From Paenibacillus spongiae (GTDB lineage Bacteria > Bacillota > Bacilli > Paenibacillales > Paenibacillaceae), in assembly GCF_024734895.1 (NCBI RefSeq), contig NZ_CP091430.1, positions 3,118,501 through 3,182,500 on the forward strand: DNA of 64,000 nt, in the 5' to 3' direction. Positions 1-9,432 of this stretch are shown in pieces (positions within the stretch are counted from its first letter, which is position 1; each line of letters opens with the position of its first letter). The translations under genes and the position numbers were made by a program. Below the pieces are notes generated by a model, which had not been told where the DNA came from, ran no database searches, and saw only the letters and a program-made list of their open reading frames with translations.

Positions 1-2585
1 GTACTCATCTGGGCCTCATAGCGGCGGCCTCCGGCATCCGATGCAATTAACGTCACTTTGACGGCCTTCGGATTATCGAAGAAAGCGGTTATCGTTATCT
101 CGGCTCCTCTTGCAGCCACGGGGGTATCATCCGTTAAAGCGCCGATCGTGCCTATAATCCCGACGTTAATCGGGATATAGGGGATTAAAGTAAAGACTTC
201 CAGGGATCCAAGCCCTTCAACCGGCCCGGGAACATTATTTTCTATAAAAGGAGCGCCCGATTTGCGTCCGAGCTGATAGCTGGTATTTAAGGATCCCCAG
301 GACCAGACGGTTCCGTCCCGCTTGATCGCTAGCGTATGATCCGTACTGGCGCTAATGGATACGACCGATTTCATCAGGAGACGTTGAGCGGTCTTGTACT
401 CCAGCTCGAATGTCCCGTCTCCCAGATGGCCGAAATAGTTATATCCCCATCCCCGCAATGTTCCGTTTTTTAACGCGGCATACGATTGAAACGTTCCTGC
501 CCCGATAGAGGTAACGCCCTCCAATCCGGCATTATTATTGGCAGTTAATACTCTTATCGGGACGCTGCTGTCGTCAGCGCTCAATCCTCCTCTTCCATTA
601 CCGAGCTGGCCGTGTACATTATCTCCCCAAGCCCATACGGATCCGTCGCGTTTGAGCGCCAAGATGTGGCGGGAGGCTGACCCGGTTGTAAGAACGTCTA
701 CATTATTCAGATTAGGCACTTGACGGGGTACAGGGTTGTTCAAGGGGGTGCCGGTTTCATAGCCCAGCTGCTTATCCGTGTTCTTCCCCCAAGTCCATAC
801 GGATCCATCGGGCTTCAAGGCGGCGGAAAAATCCAGTCCGGCCGTAACGGCTTTGACTCCGATTAGAGAACCTGCACGGCCGGGCCGGCTGCTAAAGAAG
901 CTGCCGGGCGTTTCGTAGCCGAGCTTGCTGTTCTCGCTGTTTCCCCACGCCCACACGGTTCCGTCCCGCTTCACGGCGAGAGTATGATTGCTTCCCGCGG
1001 CAATCGCGATAACATCGGAAATTCCTTCTACCTGGACGGGGACGGGACTGCGGTTATTGGTGCCGCCGGTGCCGCTGCCAAGCTCACCGTTGGCGTTATT
1101 CCCCCAAGCCCACACGGTTCCGTCATTTTTCAAGGCAAGCGTAAAATCCGAACCGGTCGCGATGGCTTTGACGTAGCACAAGTCGGGAACCTGCGCAGGA
1201 GCGACTTTATCGCCGTATGTTCCATTGCCGAGCTGGCCGTATTCATTGTTTCCCCAGGTCCAGACGGTACCGTTGCTCTTCAACGCGGCGGAATGCTTGC
1301 CGCCTGCGGCGATCATCGGTTTCGTTCGAAACGATGTCGCAGCCGTGCAGTCGACAAGCCCTTCAAAAACTTGGCCGGGGGTATCGGAAGGCCCGTATAC
1401 GGTGCCTTGAGCCGGCGTCTTGCGTCCAAGCTGGTATTTCGCGTTTTCTCCCCAGGTCCAGACGGTACCATCGTTTTGTACGGCCATGGAATGGCCTCTT
1501 CCCGCTGCCATGGATACGGCGGCGCCGCTTAGATTGACCTTGGCAGCGACTAAGCGCCAGCCTGCGGTCGTTCCGTCGCCGATCTGCCGGACGGCGTTAG
1601 AGCCCCATGCTTGCAAGGTTCCGTCGCTTAATAGCGCGATCGTATGCTCCGTACCCGCTTTAATCGAAACGACATTGTTCAGCTCTGTGCGCGGATTGGC
1701 GGCCGCGAGCACCTGTTCCGGGCTATTGGCCGTCGTTCTTGTTCCGTTGCCGAGCTGACCGAGGCCGTTATAGCCCCAAGCCCATACAGTTCCATCTTGT
1801 AACAGAGCGACGGAAAAGTTAAGCCCTAGCGATACGGAACGAACTTCGCTAAGGCCGCTCACTTGTGCGGGAGCTGATTGATAACTGTTCGTCCCGGTAG
1901 CGCGGCCGAGCTGGCTGTACGCGTTATCCCCCCAAGTCCAGACGCCGCCTGTGCTGGAAACGGCAGCGGCATGGTTGAATCCTGCCGCAATGGATGCGAT
2001 CCCGGACAGGGTGTTTACTTGCCGGGGAACATAACTGGAATTGCTGCCGGCCGTATCGTATCCGAGTTGTCCGGAAGCATTATATCCCCACGTCCAGACG
2101 GTACCGTCTTTTTTCAATGCAACGGTATAATAGGCTCCGGCGGCAATAGCGGCAACATCGGTTAAATTGCTCACTTGGACAGGAACCGGACTGCTGCCGG
2201 TTGTCCCGTTGCCGAGCTGGCCGAACGCGTTATTTCCCCACATCCATACCGTTCCGTCGCTTTTCAATGCGGCGGCATTGGCCAATCCGGCCGAAACAGC
2301 GATGGCATCGCATAATCCGGTCACCTGCACTGGGGGGCTGCTGTCCGCTGTCGTGCCGTTCCCGAGCTGCCCGAAATTGTTTTCGCCCCAAGTCCAGACC
2401 GTCCCGTCATTCTTTAAATATACGGAATGGTTGTCGCCCGCGGAAACCATGGGCTGCGCCGTGAAATTCGGCGTGCAGCCGGGCATTTGGGCGGATGCGA
2501 TAATCGGCAAGGAGGTGCAGAGCAATGTAAGGATGAAGAAGAGTGAAAGTATGATTCTGATTCTTCGCCGGGTACTTCTCCCCAT
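1..2585 (-). CDS. Secreted RCC1-repeat protein (C-terminus cut by window edge)
   Basis: The reading frame starts at an ATG at 2585 and stays open to the left window edge (about 861 codons), so the C-terminus is missing. A ribosome site (GAAAGGA) lies about 12 bases upstream. Residues 1-32 form a Sec signal peptide: an Arg-rich start, a hydrophobic stretch and a cleavage site near ASA-Q. The mature part carries about 14 RCC1/BNR-type repeats of roughly 50 residues with the recurring pattern DGTVWTWGxNxxGQLG, which fold as seven-bladed beta-propellers. The last ~60 visible residues (GALTDDTPVAARGAEITI onward) leave the repeat and resemble an Ig-like beta-sandwich. Extracellular RCC1 proteins of Paenibacillus are usually surface or adhesion-type proteins with unknown ligands. 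The family call is sure; the function is unknown. Confidence 0.85.
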   Translation of the reverse strand, partial: MGRSTRRRIRIILSLFFILTLLCTSLPIIASAQMPGCTPNFTAQPMVSAGDNHSVYLKNDGTVWTWGENNFGQLGNGTTADSSPPVQVTGLCDAIAVSAGLANAAALKSDGTVWMWGNNAFGQLGNGTTGSSPVPVQVSNLTDVAAIAAGAYYTVALKKDGTVWTWGYNASGQLGYDTAGSNSSYVPRQVNTLSGIASIAAGFNHAAAVSSTGGVWTWGDNAYSQLGRATGTNSYQSAPAQVSGLSEVRSVSLGLNFSVALLQDGTVWAWGYNGLGQLGNGTRTTANSPEQVLAAANPRTELNNVVSIKAGTEHTIALLSDGTLQAWGSNAVRQIGDGTTAGWRLVAAKVNLSGAAVSMAAGRGHSMAVQNDGTVWTWGENAKYQLGRKTPAQGTVYGPSDTPGQVFEGLVDCTAATSFRTKPMIAAGGKHSAALKSNGTVWTWGNNEYGQLGNGTYGDKVAPAQVPDLCYVKAIATGSDFTLALKNDGTVWAWGNNANGELGSGTGGTNNRSPVPVQVEGISDVIAIAAGSNHTLAVKRDGTVWAWGNSENSKLGYETPGSFFSSRPGRAGSLIGVKAVTAGLDFSAALKPDGSVWTWGKNTDKQLGYETGTPLNNPVPRQVPNLNNVDVLTTGSASRHILALKRDGSVWAWGDNVHGQLGNGRGGLSADDSSVPIRVLTANNNAGLEGVTSIGAGTFQSYAALKNGTLRGWGYNYFGHLGDGTFELEYKTAQRLLMKSVVSISASTDHTLAIKRDGTVWSWGSLNTSYQLGRKSGAPFIENNVPGPVEGLGSLEVFTLIPYIPINVGIIGTIGALTDDTPVAARGAEITITAFFDNPKAVKVTLIASDAGGRRYEAQMS

Positions 2586-2734
2586 AAACAAAAATCAGTC
2601 CTTTCAGTGGAATAAAATCTTCCATCATATAAATTTATTGTAATTGACAGCAGGCATGTTTATTGTCAAACGAGGCGGCGGAAACGTGGATATGAATAAG
2701 AAGTTTTGTCGAATAAAAGCGATGGGGATGAAAC

Positions 2735-2758
2735 AGGCCATCCCGCGGAGGATGGCCT
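2735..2758 (-). terminator. Terminator of the amidohydrolase operon
   Basis: A 9-bp perfect stem (AGGCCATCC / GGATGGCCT) with a 6-base loop lies 6 bases after the stop codon of the last amidohydrolase gene on the minus strand, followed by GTTTC. The T-tract is short. Confidence 0.7.
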
Positions 2759-2763
2759 TAGAA

Positions 2764-3996
2764 TTATAGCGTTCCAGATACGATATTGCCTTGATACATC
2801 ACCGCTTGCCGCTTCGCTCTTCGAGCAACCGCTTCCGCGGAGCAGCTAGCATGAACGAATACGACGCTTGCTTCATCGCCGACGACTGGCCAAACTCGTT
2901 GTCCATCCCGATTCAGAGGGGTACGTCCGCCGGTAATGAAACCGAGTGCCTGAGACAAGGGGAGTTCGTCAATATAGCGGTATATTTCCGCCAATCGTCC
3001 TGCCTTCTCCAAGTTATCGCCGATACCAAGAGGTGACCAATGATCCGTAATGCTGTCGTTGCCGAGTTCAACCTTAACGCCTTTATCATGCAGCAGCGGA
3101 ATCGGCATCGTTACCGCACCGGTCGGAACGGTGGATGTAATCGAAATACCGAGTGCGGCAAACCGCTCCGCAAGCTCGGCGACCGCACCTTGCGGGACGC
3201 CTGCAAAACCGAATGCGTGGCTCACGGTTACCCGTCCTTGCCAGCCGGCTTCCTCCGTTAGCGCGGCAAGTCTTTGCATCGTGAACATGCCTAGGTGGTC
3301 CCGGTCGTGAATATGGACATCGATCCCTGCGTTAGCTTCGACGGCAATGTCCATGATGGTTTGCAGCGATTGTTCGATATTCTCGTCCACGGTAGCCGGA
3401 TCGACGCCGCCGACGAATGTCGCGCCCTGCCGCATGGCTTGTCTGGCCAAATCGACGACCTGGGAACGCAGCAACCCGTGCTGAGGGAACGCGACGACTT
3501 CATAAGAGATTTTGCCGGAGAAGGTCTCCAGCGCCCGCATGGTCGCTTCCAAGTTTTTCAGTCCGATCATAGGATCGATGTTGCAGTGCGTGCGGATATG
3601 CGTGGAGCCGAATCCGAGCATCAGATCCAGCATCTTCTCAGCCCGGTCCTGCGCGGTAGGCAGCTGTCTGGGGAGCAGCTCCCGTTCTTCTTCCATTCGC
3701 CCGAATATGCTCGTGAACGGTTTGACTGCTTTCCAGGGCCCGCCGTAATAGGTTTTATCGATATGGATATGCATCTCCTTGAACGATGGCAGCATCAACA
3801 GCTGCCTGGCATCCAAGACTGGAAGATTGCCGGTTTGCGGAGGCGCATCCGTTACGATTTGCGCTATTTTCCCGTTTTCGATCCGAATATGGCAAATTTC
3901 CGTTTCAGTGCCCGACACTCTGCCATCCTCGTAGCGATAGCCGCTCTCCAAACGTACATTTAACAACCAATAGCCCAAACTCATATGTACAGTCAT
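2764..3996 (-). CDS. Cytosine-deaminase-like amidohydrolase, copy 1
   Basis: Cytosolic metal-dependent hydrolase of the amidohydrolase superfamily, 410 residues, closest in layout to E. coli CodA. Visible landmarks are the HxH metal pair H76/H78 in KEMHIHIDKT, the FPQHG segment, a third ligand in DVHIHD, TVSHAF, and the metal Asp in LGNDSITDHWSPLG. At the position of CodA Glu217, the catalytic acid, it has Asp, and the residue before it is His, so it is probably not a plain cytosine deaminase. A related N-heterocycle or amide substrate is more likely; the substrate cannot be read from sequence. It is the last gene of three similar genes in a row, 38 bases after copy 2. The start could also be the ATG at 3984. 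Confidence 0.85.
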   Translation of the reverse strand: MTVHMSLGYWLLNVRLESGYRYEDGRVSGTETEICHIRIENGKIAQIVTDAPPQTGNLPVLDARQLLMLPSFKEMHIHIDKTYYGGPWKAVKPFTSIFGRMEEERELLPRQLPTAQDRAEKMLDLMLGFGSTHIRTHCNIDPMIGLKNLEATMRALETFSGKISYEVVAFPQHGLLRSQVVDLARQAMRQGATFVGGVDPATVDENIEQSLQTIMDIAVEANAGIDVHIHDRDHLGMFTMQRLAALTEEAGWQGRVTVSHAFGFAGVPQGAVAELAERFAALGISITSTVPTGAVTMPIPLLHDKGVKVELGNDSITDHWSPLGIGDNLEKAGRLAEIYRYIDELPLSQALGFITGGRTPLNRDGQRVWPVVGDEASVVFVHASCSAEAVARRAKRQAVMYQGNIVSGTL

Positions 3997-4034
3997 CCTT
4001 TCCTAAATCGCCGGTATGATCCCGATCAAGATTG

Positions 4035-5273
4035 CTAATCGGATTTGGAGTCAAAGCTTCCTGAAACGAGCTTCCCTTTGTACATCACAGCGGGACGGCT
4101 TGCCCTTCTGGCCACAACTTCAGCCGTGCAGCTGGCATCCGCGAATACCATGCTTGCTTCGTCCCCAACGTTCGGCCAAACACGCTGTCCATCGCGATTC
4201 AATGGCGTGACACCGCCTGTGATGAATCCCAGTGCCTGAGACAAGGATAGCTCGTCGACCCAGCGGTATCGTTCGGATAGCCGCCATGCTTTCTCCAAGA
4301 CATCGCCATTTCCGAAGGGAGCCCAGGAATCGTAGAACCCGTCGCAGCCGAGCGCAACCGCAACACCCTTATCCCGGAGCAGGGGAACGGGCGGGATCGG
4401 CCGGTTAATAGGGGCGGTGGACATGATGGAGATCCCTAGCTCCGCCAATACTTCCGCCAATTCTTCCGCACGTTCATCCGGCACTTCCCCCATGGCGAAT
4501 GCATGGCTGACCGCTACTCTGCCTTGCCAGCCGGCTTCCCGTGTCAGATCGGACAGTTTCATCATGGTGTACCAACCCAAGTGCCCCGGATCGTGCAGAT
4601 GCATATCGATATCCGCACCGGTCTCTACCGCAATGTCCATCATTTGATTCAAGGACGCTTCGATCCGGTTGTCAATTCCGGCAGGATCAAGCCCGCCAAC
4701 CAGCGTTGCGCCCTCGCGCATTGCTTGTCTCATTAAGCCAGGCACCTGTTCGCGAAGCAATCCATGCTGCGGAAAAGCGACGATTTCATAGGTAAGCTTA
4801 TCTTGAAATTGTTCCAAAGCTTGCCGCACGTATTCCAAGTTTTTGAGGCCGATATACGGATCTATGTTAACATGAGTGCGTACATGATTAACTCCGGACG
4901 CTACGAATAGGGTGAGGAGCAGCTCCGCCCGTTCCTTCATCGTCTTAAGCAGGACAGGAAGCTCCTTGGCCTCCAGATCCAGACGTTCAACCAAATTTTT
5001 GACGGGCGTACACGACCTCCAGGGACCGCCCAAGTACGTCTTATCCAAATGATTATGCATTTCCTTGAAAGGAGGGAGGGCCAATAGACCTTTCGCATCC
5101 TGTACGGGAAGTTCCGTATCGACAGCTTGCGCAGCGGATAGGATCCGGGTTATCTTGCCTTCTTCAATGAGCAGGTGGCAGGCTTCTGTCTCCGTTCCCG
5201 CAATTATGCCTTCATCGTACCGATACCCGCTTTCCAAACGAACATTCGTTAACCAATAGGTGCTGGTCTGCAT
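4035..5273 (-). CDS. Cytosine-deaminase-like amidohydrolase, copy 2
   Basis: Second of three paralogues (412 residues), alignable with its neighbours along the whole length from the shared N-terminal WLTNVRLESGYRY to the C-terminal AVMYKGKLVSG. The HxH pair is H73/H75 in EMHNHLDKTY; the third ligand sits in DMHLHD, and the metal Asp in LGCDGFYDSWAPFG. As in the other copies, the position of the CodA catalytic Glu is Asp. The start is supported by AAGGAGGT 10 bases upstream. The gene lies 29 bases after copy 3 and 38 bases before copy 1, so all three should share one transcript. Divergence between copies, clearly older than a recent duplication, suggests different but related substrates. Confidence 0.85.
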   Translation of the reverse strand: MQTSTYWLTNVRLESGYRYDEGIIAGTETEACHLLIEEGKITRILSAAQAVDTELPVQDAKGLLALPPFKEMHNHLDKTYLGGPWRSCTPVKNLVERLDLEAKELPVLLKTMKERAELLLTLFVASGVNHVRTHVNIDPYIGLKNLEYVRQALEQFQDKLTYEIVAFPQHGLLREQVPGLMRQAMREGATLVGGLDPAGIDNRIEASLNQMMDIAVETGADIDMHLHDPGHLGWYTMMKLSDLTREAGWQGRVAVSHAFAMGEVPDERAEELAEVLAELGISIMSTAPINRPIPPVPLLRDKGVAVALGCDGFYDSWAPFGNGDVLEKAWRLSERYRWVDELSLSQALGFITGGVTPLNRDGQRVWPNVGDEASMVFADASCTAEVVARRASRPAVMYKGKLVSGSFDSKSD

Positions 5274-5302
5274 GCGAATTTGACCTCCTTGTGCGATATA
5301 AC

Positions 5303-6532
5303 CTATAACTGGCCGAGTGACCCTGCAACAATATTCCCTTTGTACATGACAGCAGGGCGCTTCGCTCTTCTCGCCACCGCTTCCGCGGAGCAGCTTGCCT
5401 CGGCAAACACCATGCTCGCCTCGTCGCCGATCTTAGGCCAGATCCGCTTGCCGTCCTGGTCCATCGTCGTAATGCCGCCCGTGATAAAACCCAGCGTTTC
5501 AGCCAGCGCCTGCTCCGTGCTTCTTCCGAAACGCTCCGCCAAACGTCCGGCGCGTTCCAATATATCTCCGTTCCCGAAAGGGGACCATGAATCGAAAATG
5601 TTATCGCATCCCACAGCTACCGGCACCTGCTTCGCATGCAGGAAGTTCACCGGAGGCATCGTTCGGCTAAGCGGCACGCTTGTAATGACCGTAATTCCCA
5701 GCTCCGCAAGCATCTCCGCGATTTCATCCGCTTCTTGGCCGGCCATATCTCCTAGTGCGAAAGCGTGACTCACCGATACTCTTCCTTGCCACCCGGCATC
5801 TTCCGTGAGCGCGGCAAGCCGCTTGATGGTCGCAAGTCCCAATTGCCCTCCGTCATGCAGATGCAAATCGACGTCTGCGCCTGCTTCCACTGCAAGCTCC
5901 AACATTTGCTGCAAGGACGCTTCCATATCGCCGTCCACGGTAGCCGGATCGACGCCTCCCACCAGCCCAGCTCCGCGGCGCAGCGCTTCCCGAACCAGCT
6001 CCGAGCAGTTGGTGCGAAGTAATCCATGCTGTGGAAACGCCACGATCTCGTAAGATAACTTGCCTTCATAGGCAGCCAGTGCTTCTTGAACCGCTTCCAA
6101 ATGGCGAAGCCCGGATTCCGGATAAATATCGACATGCGTACGAATATGGGTCGAACCGGCTTGAAGCAGTATGCCGAGCAGCGTCTCGGCCCGCTCTTTC
6201 ATCGTTGTAGGCAGAGTTGGAAGGACATGCTTCTCAATGTCGAAACGTTCGAAAATACTGGAAGCCGGAGTTATAGCTCTCCATGAATCGCCCAGCAGCG
6301 TTTTGTCGAGGTGGCAGTGCTTCTCAATGAATGACGGCAGCGCCAGCAAATTGCGTGCATCTTGTTTCGGATGATCATCCGTTAATGCGGCAGTATAGGG
6401 CACAATTTGCGAAATGATACCGTTTTCAATCAACAGATGGAATCGTTCGGTCAGCGTTTCTGTCACAAACCCCGACTCAAACCGGTATCCGCTCTCCAAT
6501 CGTACGTTTGTCAACCAATAAGCTTTGTGCAT
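5303..6532 (-). CDS. Cytosine-deaminase-like amidohydrolase, copy 3
   Basis: First gene of the tandem in transcription order, 409 residues. A longer frame is open up to 6646, but the ATG at 6532 has a ribosome site (AAAGGGTGAG) at the right distance and gives an N-terminus (MHKAYWLTNVRLESGYRF) that matches the two paralogues, so the shorter start is chosen. Landmarks are H72/H74 in EKHCHLDKT, FPQHG, DLHLHD, SVSHAF and VGCDNIFDSWSPFG, the full metal set of the CodA-like amidohydrolases with Asp in place of the CodA catalytic Glu. The upstream AraC gene reads in the same direction and is a plausible regulator. Substrate unknown. Confidence 0.85.
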   Translation of the reverse strand: MHKAYWLTNVRLESGYRFESGFVTETLTERFHLLIENGIISQIVPYTAALTDDHPKQDARNLLALPSFIEKHCHLDKTLLGDSWRAITPASSIFERFDIEKHVLPTLPTTMKERAETLLGILLQAGSTHIRTHVDIYPESGLRHLEAVQEALAAYEGKLSYEIVAFPQHGLLRTNCSELVREALRRGAGLVGGVDPATVDGDMEASLQQMLELAVEAGADVDLHLHDGGQLGLATIKRLAALTEDAGWQGRVSVSHAFALGDMAGQEADEIAEMLAELGITVITSVPLSRTMPPVNFLHAKQVPVAVGCDNIFDSWSPFGNGDILERAGRLAERFGRSTEQALAETLGFITGGITTMDQDGKRIWPKIGDEASMVFAEASCSAEAVARRAKRPAVMYKGNIVAGSLGQL

Positions 6533-6584
6533 GCTGCTGCGCTCACCCTTTCGCGATAATCGTTGTAAATAACACCTGGTTAGG

Positions 6585-6604
6585 CAGGGTCGATTTTGAC
6601 CCTG
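6585..6604. promoter_or_regulatory. Inverted repeat upstream of amidohydrolase operon
   Basis: A perfect 7-bp inverted repeat, CAGGGTC-GATTTT-GACCCTG, sits about 50-70 bases before the start of amidohydrolase copy 3, between it and the AraC gene. No T-tract follows on either strand, so it is more likely an operator than a terminator. The protein that would bind it is unknown; the AraC product is the nearest candidate, although AraC proteins usually prefer direct repeats. Confidence 0.35.
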
Positions 6605-6664
6605 ATCACCATGCATTATTTTTTCAAAAATACCGGAATAAATCAAGCTATATAAAAAAAGAAG

Positions 6665-7600
6665 TCACGACCCTCCATGCATTTCGGGAGGGAATTCGAT
6701 GCTCCCTTTATACTTCTTGCGGTACTCCGACGGCGACATCCCCTCCGCACGGTGAAACGCCCGCGTAAAGTGATGCTGATCGTCATATCCGATCCGCTGG
6801 GCGATGTCCTTCATCGGATTCGACGTCATAAGCAGCAGTTCCCTGGCTTTCTGAAGCCGGATGCTGGTCACATATTTCATGGGAGAAAGGCCAAGCTCTT
6901 TCTGAAATAGAAAGCGCAGATGCTCCTTGCTTAGCGAGGCGCGTGCGGCAAGCTCCTCCAACGTAGTCCGCTCACGCAAATGTTCTTTAATATAATCGCA
7001 TATTTCATAGACTCGAATATCATACGTGACCGGACTTTCCGGCAGCTGCTGCCGCAGCAGCTCGAACAGCTGGTGGATCCATAGGTTGCCCAAGGAACGA
7101 ATCTTCAGATATTGGATGGTTTGCGATGTATTGAAAACAAAGAGTGGATCCGCTTGATTCACATCCTTGCCATTGAAATTGCTCAGCAGCCGGTAAAATT
7201 CATTCGATAACTCATACCATAGGGCGACCAATTGTTCGAAGGAGGCAGGATCGTCAAGTGTCGCATGGCAGGGAAAACGGTACATCCGTAGCAAATCGAA
7301 GGAGCCGACCCTGGCCTCGCAGGCGAGCGACAAATAATGAAACGGCTCTTTGTCTCCGATCGAGATCCATCGATGGAACGTCTGGGCGTGAAGCGCGATA
7401 ATGCTGTATTTGTTGATCTCGTAGACCTCTTTGTCGAATTGCATGGTCGCGCTGCCGGACAAAGTGAGCCAGAACGTGTTGTAAGGAAGCGGTCCTTCCG
7501 CCAAACGCTCGCTCGAATTCCGCTTCCACTCCTTCATCCAGCGGAGGTTGATATGCAGTTGATCCAGGGAACTGCGGTTGCTCATTTCCATCTGCAGCAT
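6665..7600 (-). CDS. AraC-family transcriptional regulator
   Basis: 311-residue regulator with an N-terminal cupin-like sensor half and a C-terminal AraC/XylS DNA-binding domain (last ~100 residues). Two helix-turn-helix units are visible: the first around TLEELAARASLSKEHLRFLF, the second around PMKDIAQRIGYDDQHHFTRA, ending in the typical GMSPSEYRKKY. The frame is open from a GTG at 7612, but the ATG at 7600 has GAAGAGGTG 9 bases upstream and is preferred. It sits upstream of, and in line with, the three amidohydrolase genes and divergent from the sulfatase gene, so it may control either or both. Effector unknown, probably a sugar or the amidohydrolase substrate. Confidence 0.88.
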   Translation of the reverse strand: MLQMEMSNRSSLDQLHINLRWMKEWKRNSSERLAEGPLPYNTFWLTLSGSATMQFDKEVYEINKYSIIALHAQTFHRWISIGDKEPFHYLSLACEARVGSFDLLRMYRFPCHATLDDPASFEQLVALWYELSNEFYRLLSNFNGKDVNQADPLFVFNTSQTIQYLKIRSLGNLWIHQLFELLRQQLPESPVTYDIRVYEICDYIKEHLRERTTLEELAARASLSKEHLRFLFQKELGLSPMKYVTSIRLQKARELLLMTSNPMKDIAQRIGYDDQHHFTRAFHRAEGMSPSEYRKKYKGSIEFPPEMHGGS

Positions 7601-7964
7601 CGAAAAGCACACCTCTTCAACAGGTTTTTATTGCCTATGATTAATTCTACGCCAGAATGTGATTTCCTCCGCACCTAATAGACTCATCTGCATTTTTGAT
7701 ACATTTTCACATGCTGCGGGTACATACCGTGTATCGCCCATATGATAGAGTTAAGTAAGCAATAATATACAAATAGGCAGGAATCGTCCAGACGTCATCT
7801 GGATTTTAGTCAACTGGAACCACAGGATGATCGGACGAATCCTGACAGAGCTGAGCGCTTCATTGTTCGCCTTCGGTTGATGCGGCTGCGCCAAGCCGGA
7901 GATGATGCAGGAGGCGGACTGTCGAAGCTACTTCGAAATATGAACATAAGGGAGAGTGGATATT
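7601..7964. other. Divergent intergenic region, AraC / sulfatase
   Basis: 364 bases without a gene between the divergent AraC and sulfatase genes; it must hold both promoters. I see no clear sigma-A pair, no CRE-like site and no strong hairpin. Weak repeats such as GTACATACCGTGTATC near 7720 are not convincing. Confidence 0.5.
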
Positions 7965-9335
7965 TTGTCTGCCAAAAGACCGAATGTCATTTGGATACTA
8001 GGCGACCAGCATCGCGCACAAGCATTGGGCGTCAACGGAGATGTTAATGTCAGAACGCCTCATATCGATAACATGGCGGCGATGGGCCTTAACTTTCAGC
8101 GTGCTGTTTCGGGCTTGCCGTTGTGCTGTCCGTTTCGCGGATCCATGTTAACAGGGAAATATCCTCACCATTGCGTTCCGGGACACGAAATTGCAATGCC
8201 GGAAGGTCCTACCATTGCGAATGTATTCAGCGATAACGGATATCGTACTGCATATATAGGCAAATGGCATTTGGACGGTCATGTTGCAAACTGGGGAACC
8301 GAAACCTACCATGTTGTCGATCGGGAACGGCGCGGGGGATTCCAGTATTGGGTCGGTTATGACAACAATAACAGCCAATGGAATTGCTATGTTCATGGCG
8401 ACTGCGACTTGTCCTCCGGCCATTATGTTCTAGATAGAGAGGGCGATCCGGACAATACCCCTTATCGCTTAGATGGATTCGAAACAGATAAACTTACCGA
8501 TATTATGATTGATTACATACGGGCGCAATCAAATGAGCAAAATGCTGTTCAGCCATTCTTCGGCATCTTGTCGGTTCAACCGCCGCATGACCCTTATTTT
8601 GCGCCAGCCGAGTATCGCCGTCATAATCGGGAAACGATTCAATTCCGTCCTAACGTACCGGATGTTCCCCGGATTCGGGAAGAGGCTGGGAGAGATCTGG
8701 CCGGATACTATGCGATGATCGAAAATTTGGATTTCAACGTAGGCAGAGTTGTGGATGCGCTTAGGGAAGAGAATTTGCTCGAGAACACGCAAATCATATT
8801 CTTCGGCGACCATGGCGACATGCATGGATCGCATGGACAATTCCGCAAAACAAATCCGTATGAAGAATCGATCCGGGTTCCTTTTATCATTGGAGGCCAC
8901 TATGTGGGTGAAACCGACTATAACTGCGGCGTAACCGATGCGCTTATCAATCATGTCGATATTGCGCCAACGACGCTTGGTCTATGCGGAATAACACCGC
9001 CGGACTGGATGGAAGGTTTCGACTACTCGTTTCTGCGGAAAAGGGGACTTGAACGCCAAGAGCTTCCCGATTCCGCGTATCTTCAGAACATCATTCCGAC
9101 CTGCCACTGGGATAGCGTCGATCAGCCCTATCGGGGCATTGTAACGCGCGACGGCTATAAATACGTAACCTTTGAAAGCGTGCCGTGGCTGCTCTTCAAT
9201 CTCAACGAGGACCCGTACGAGCAAGTCAACCTCGCCTATAACAGCAAGTTTTGGGAATTGCGCAAACGGCTCCACGACCGCTTGCAGCGCTGGATTGACG
9301 AAACGGGAGACAAATTTAATCTTCCGCAGGTATAA
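7965..9335 (+). CDS. Sulfatase (Cys-type, formylglycine-dependent)
   Basis: 456-residue hydrolase of the type I sulfatase family that cleaves sulfate esters, probably from a sulfated sugar. The active-site signature C-x-P-x-R is present as LCCPFRGSMLTG with C54 as the residue that would be converted to formylglycine. The N-terminal metal site is NVIWILGDQH, and a second metal site is FFGDHGDMHGSHG. There is no signal peptide, so it acts in the cytosol on imported substrate. The frame is open from a GTG at 7956, but the TTG at 7965 has AAGGGAG at a correct 10 bases and is the better start. No sulfatase-maturating enzyme is seen in the window, so maturation must rely on one elsewhere. A terminator follows. 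Confidence 0.9.
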   Translation: MSAKRPNVIWILGDQHRAQALGVNGDVNVRTPHIDNMAAMGLNFQRAVSGLPLCCPFRGSMLTGKYPHHCVPGHEIAMPEGPTIANVFSDNGYRTAYIGKWHLDGHVANWGTETYHVVDRERRGGFQYWVGYDNNNSQWNCYVHGDCDLSSGHYVLDREGDPDNTPYRLDGFETDKLTDIMIDYIRAQSNEQNAVQPFFGILSVQPPHDPYFAPAEYRRHNRETIQFRPNVPDVPRIREEAGRDLAGYYAMIENLDFNVGRVVDALREENLLENTQIIFFGDHGDMHGSHGQFRKTNPYEESIRVPFIIGGHYVGETDYNCGVTDALINHVDIAPTTLGLCGITPPDWMEGFDYSFLRKRGLERQELPDSAYLQNIIPTCHWDSVDQPYRGIVTRDGYKYVTFESVPWLLFNLNEDPYEQVNLAYNSKFWELRKRLHDRLQRWIDETGDKFNLPQV

Positions 9336-9394
9336 CGAAATCATTTATAGAGGAGTGAATGCGGAATAACGATAGATTTGCCGAATGGGATAGA

Positions 9395-9432
9395 GAAGCC
9401 GATTACAGCTGCGTAATCGGCTTCTTCATGTT
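9395..9432 (+). terminator. Terminator of sulfatase gene
   Basis: An 11-bp perfect stem (GAAGCCGATTA / TAATCGGCTTC) with an 8-base loop, followed by TTCATGTTGT, about 60 bases after the sulfatase stop codon. Confidence 0.8.

Noticed and set aside
1-2580. Regularly spaced plus-strand similar blocks suggesting a CRISPR or satellite array
   Set aside because: The ~155-base period is the RCC1 coding repeat on the minus strand, with diverged units and an open frame through all.
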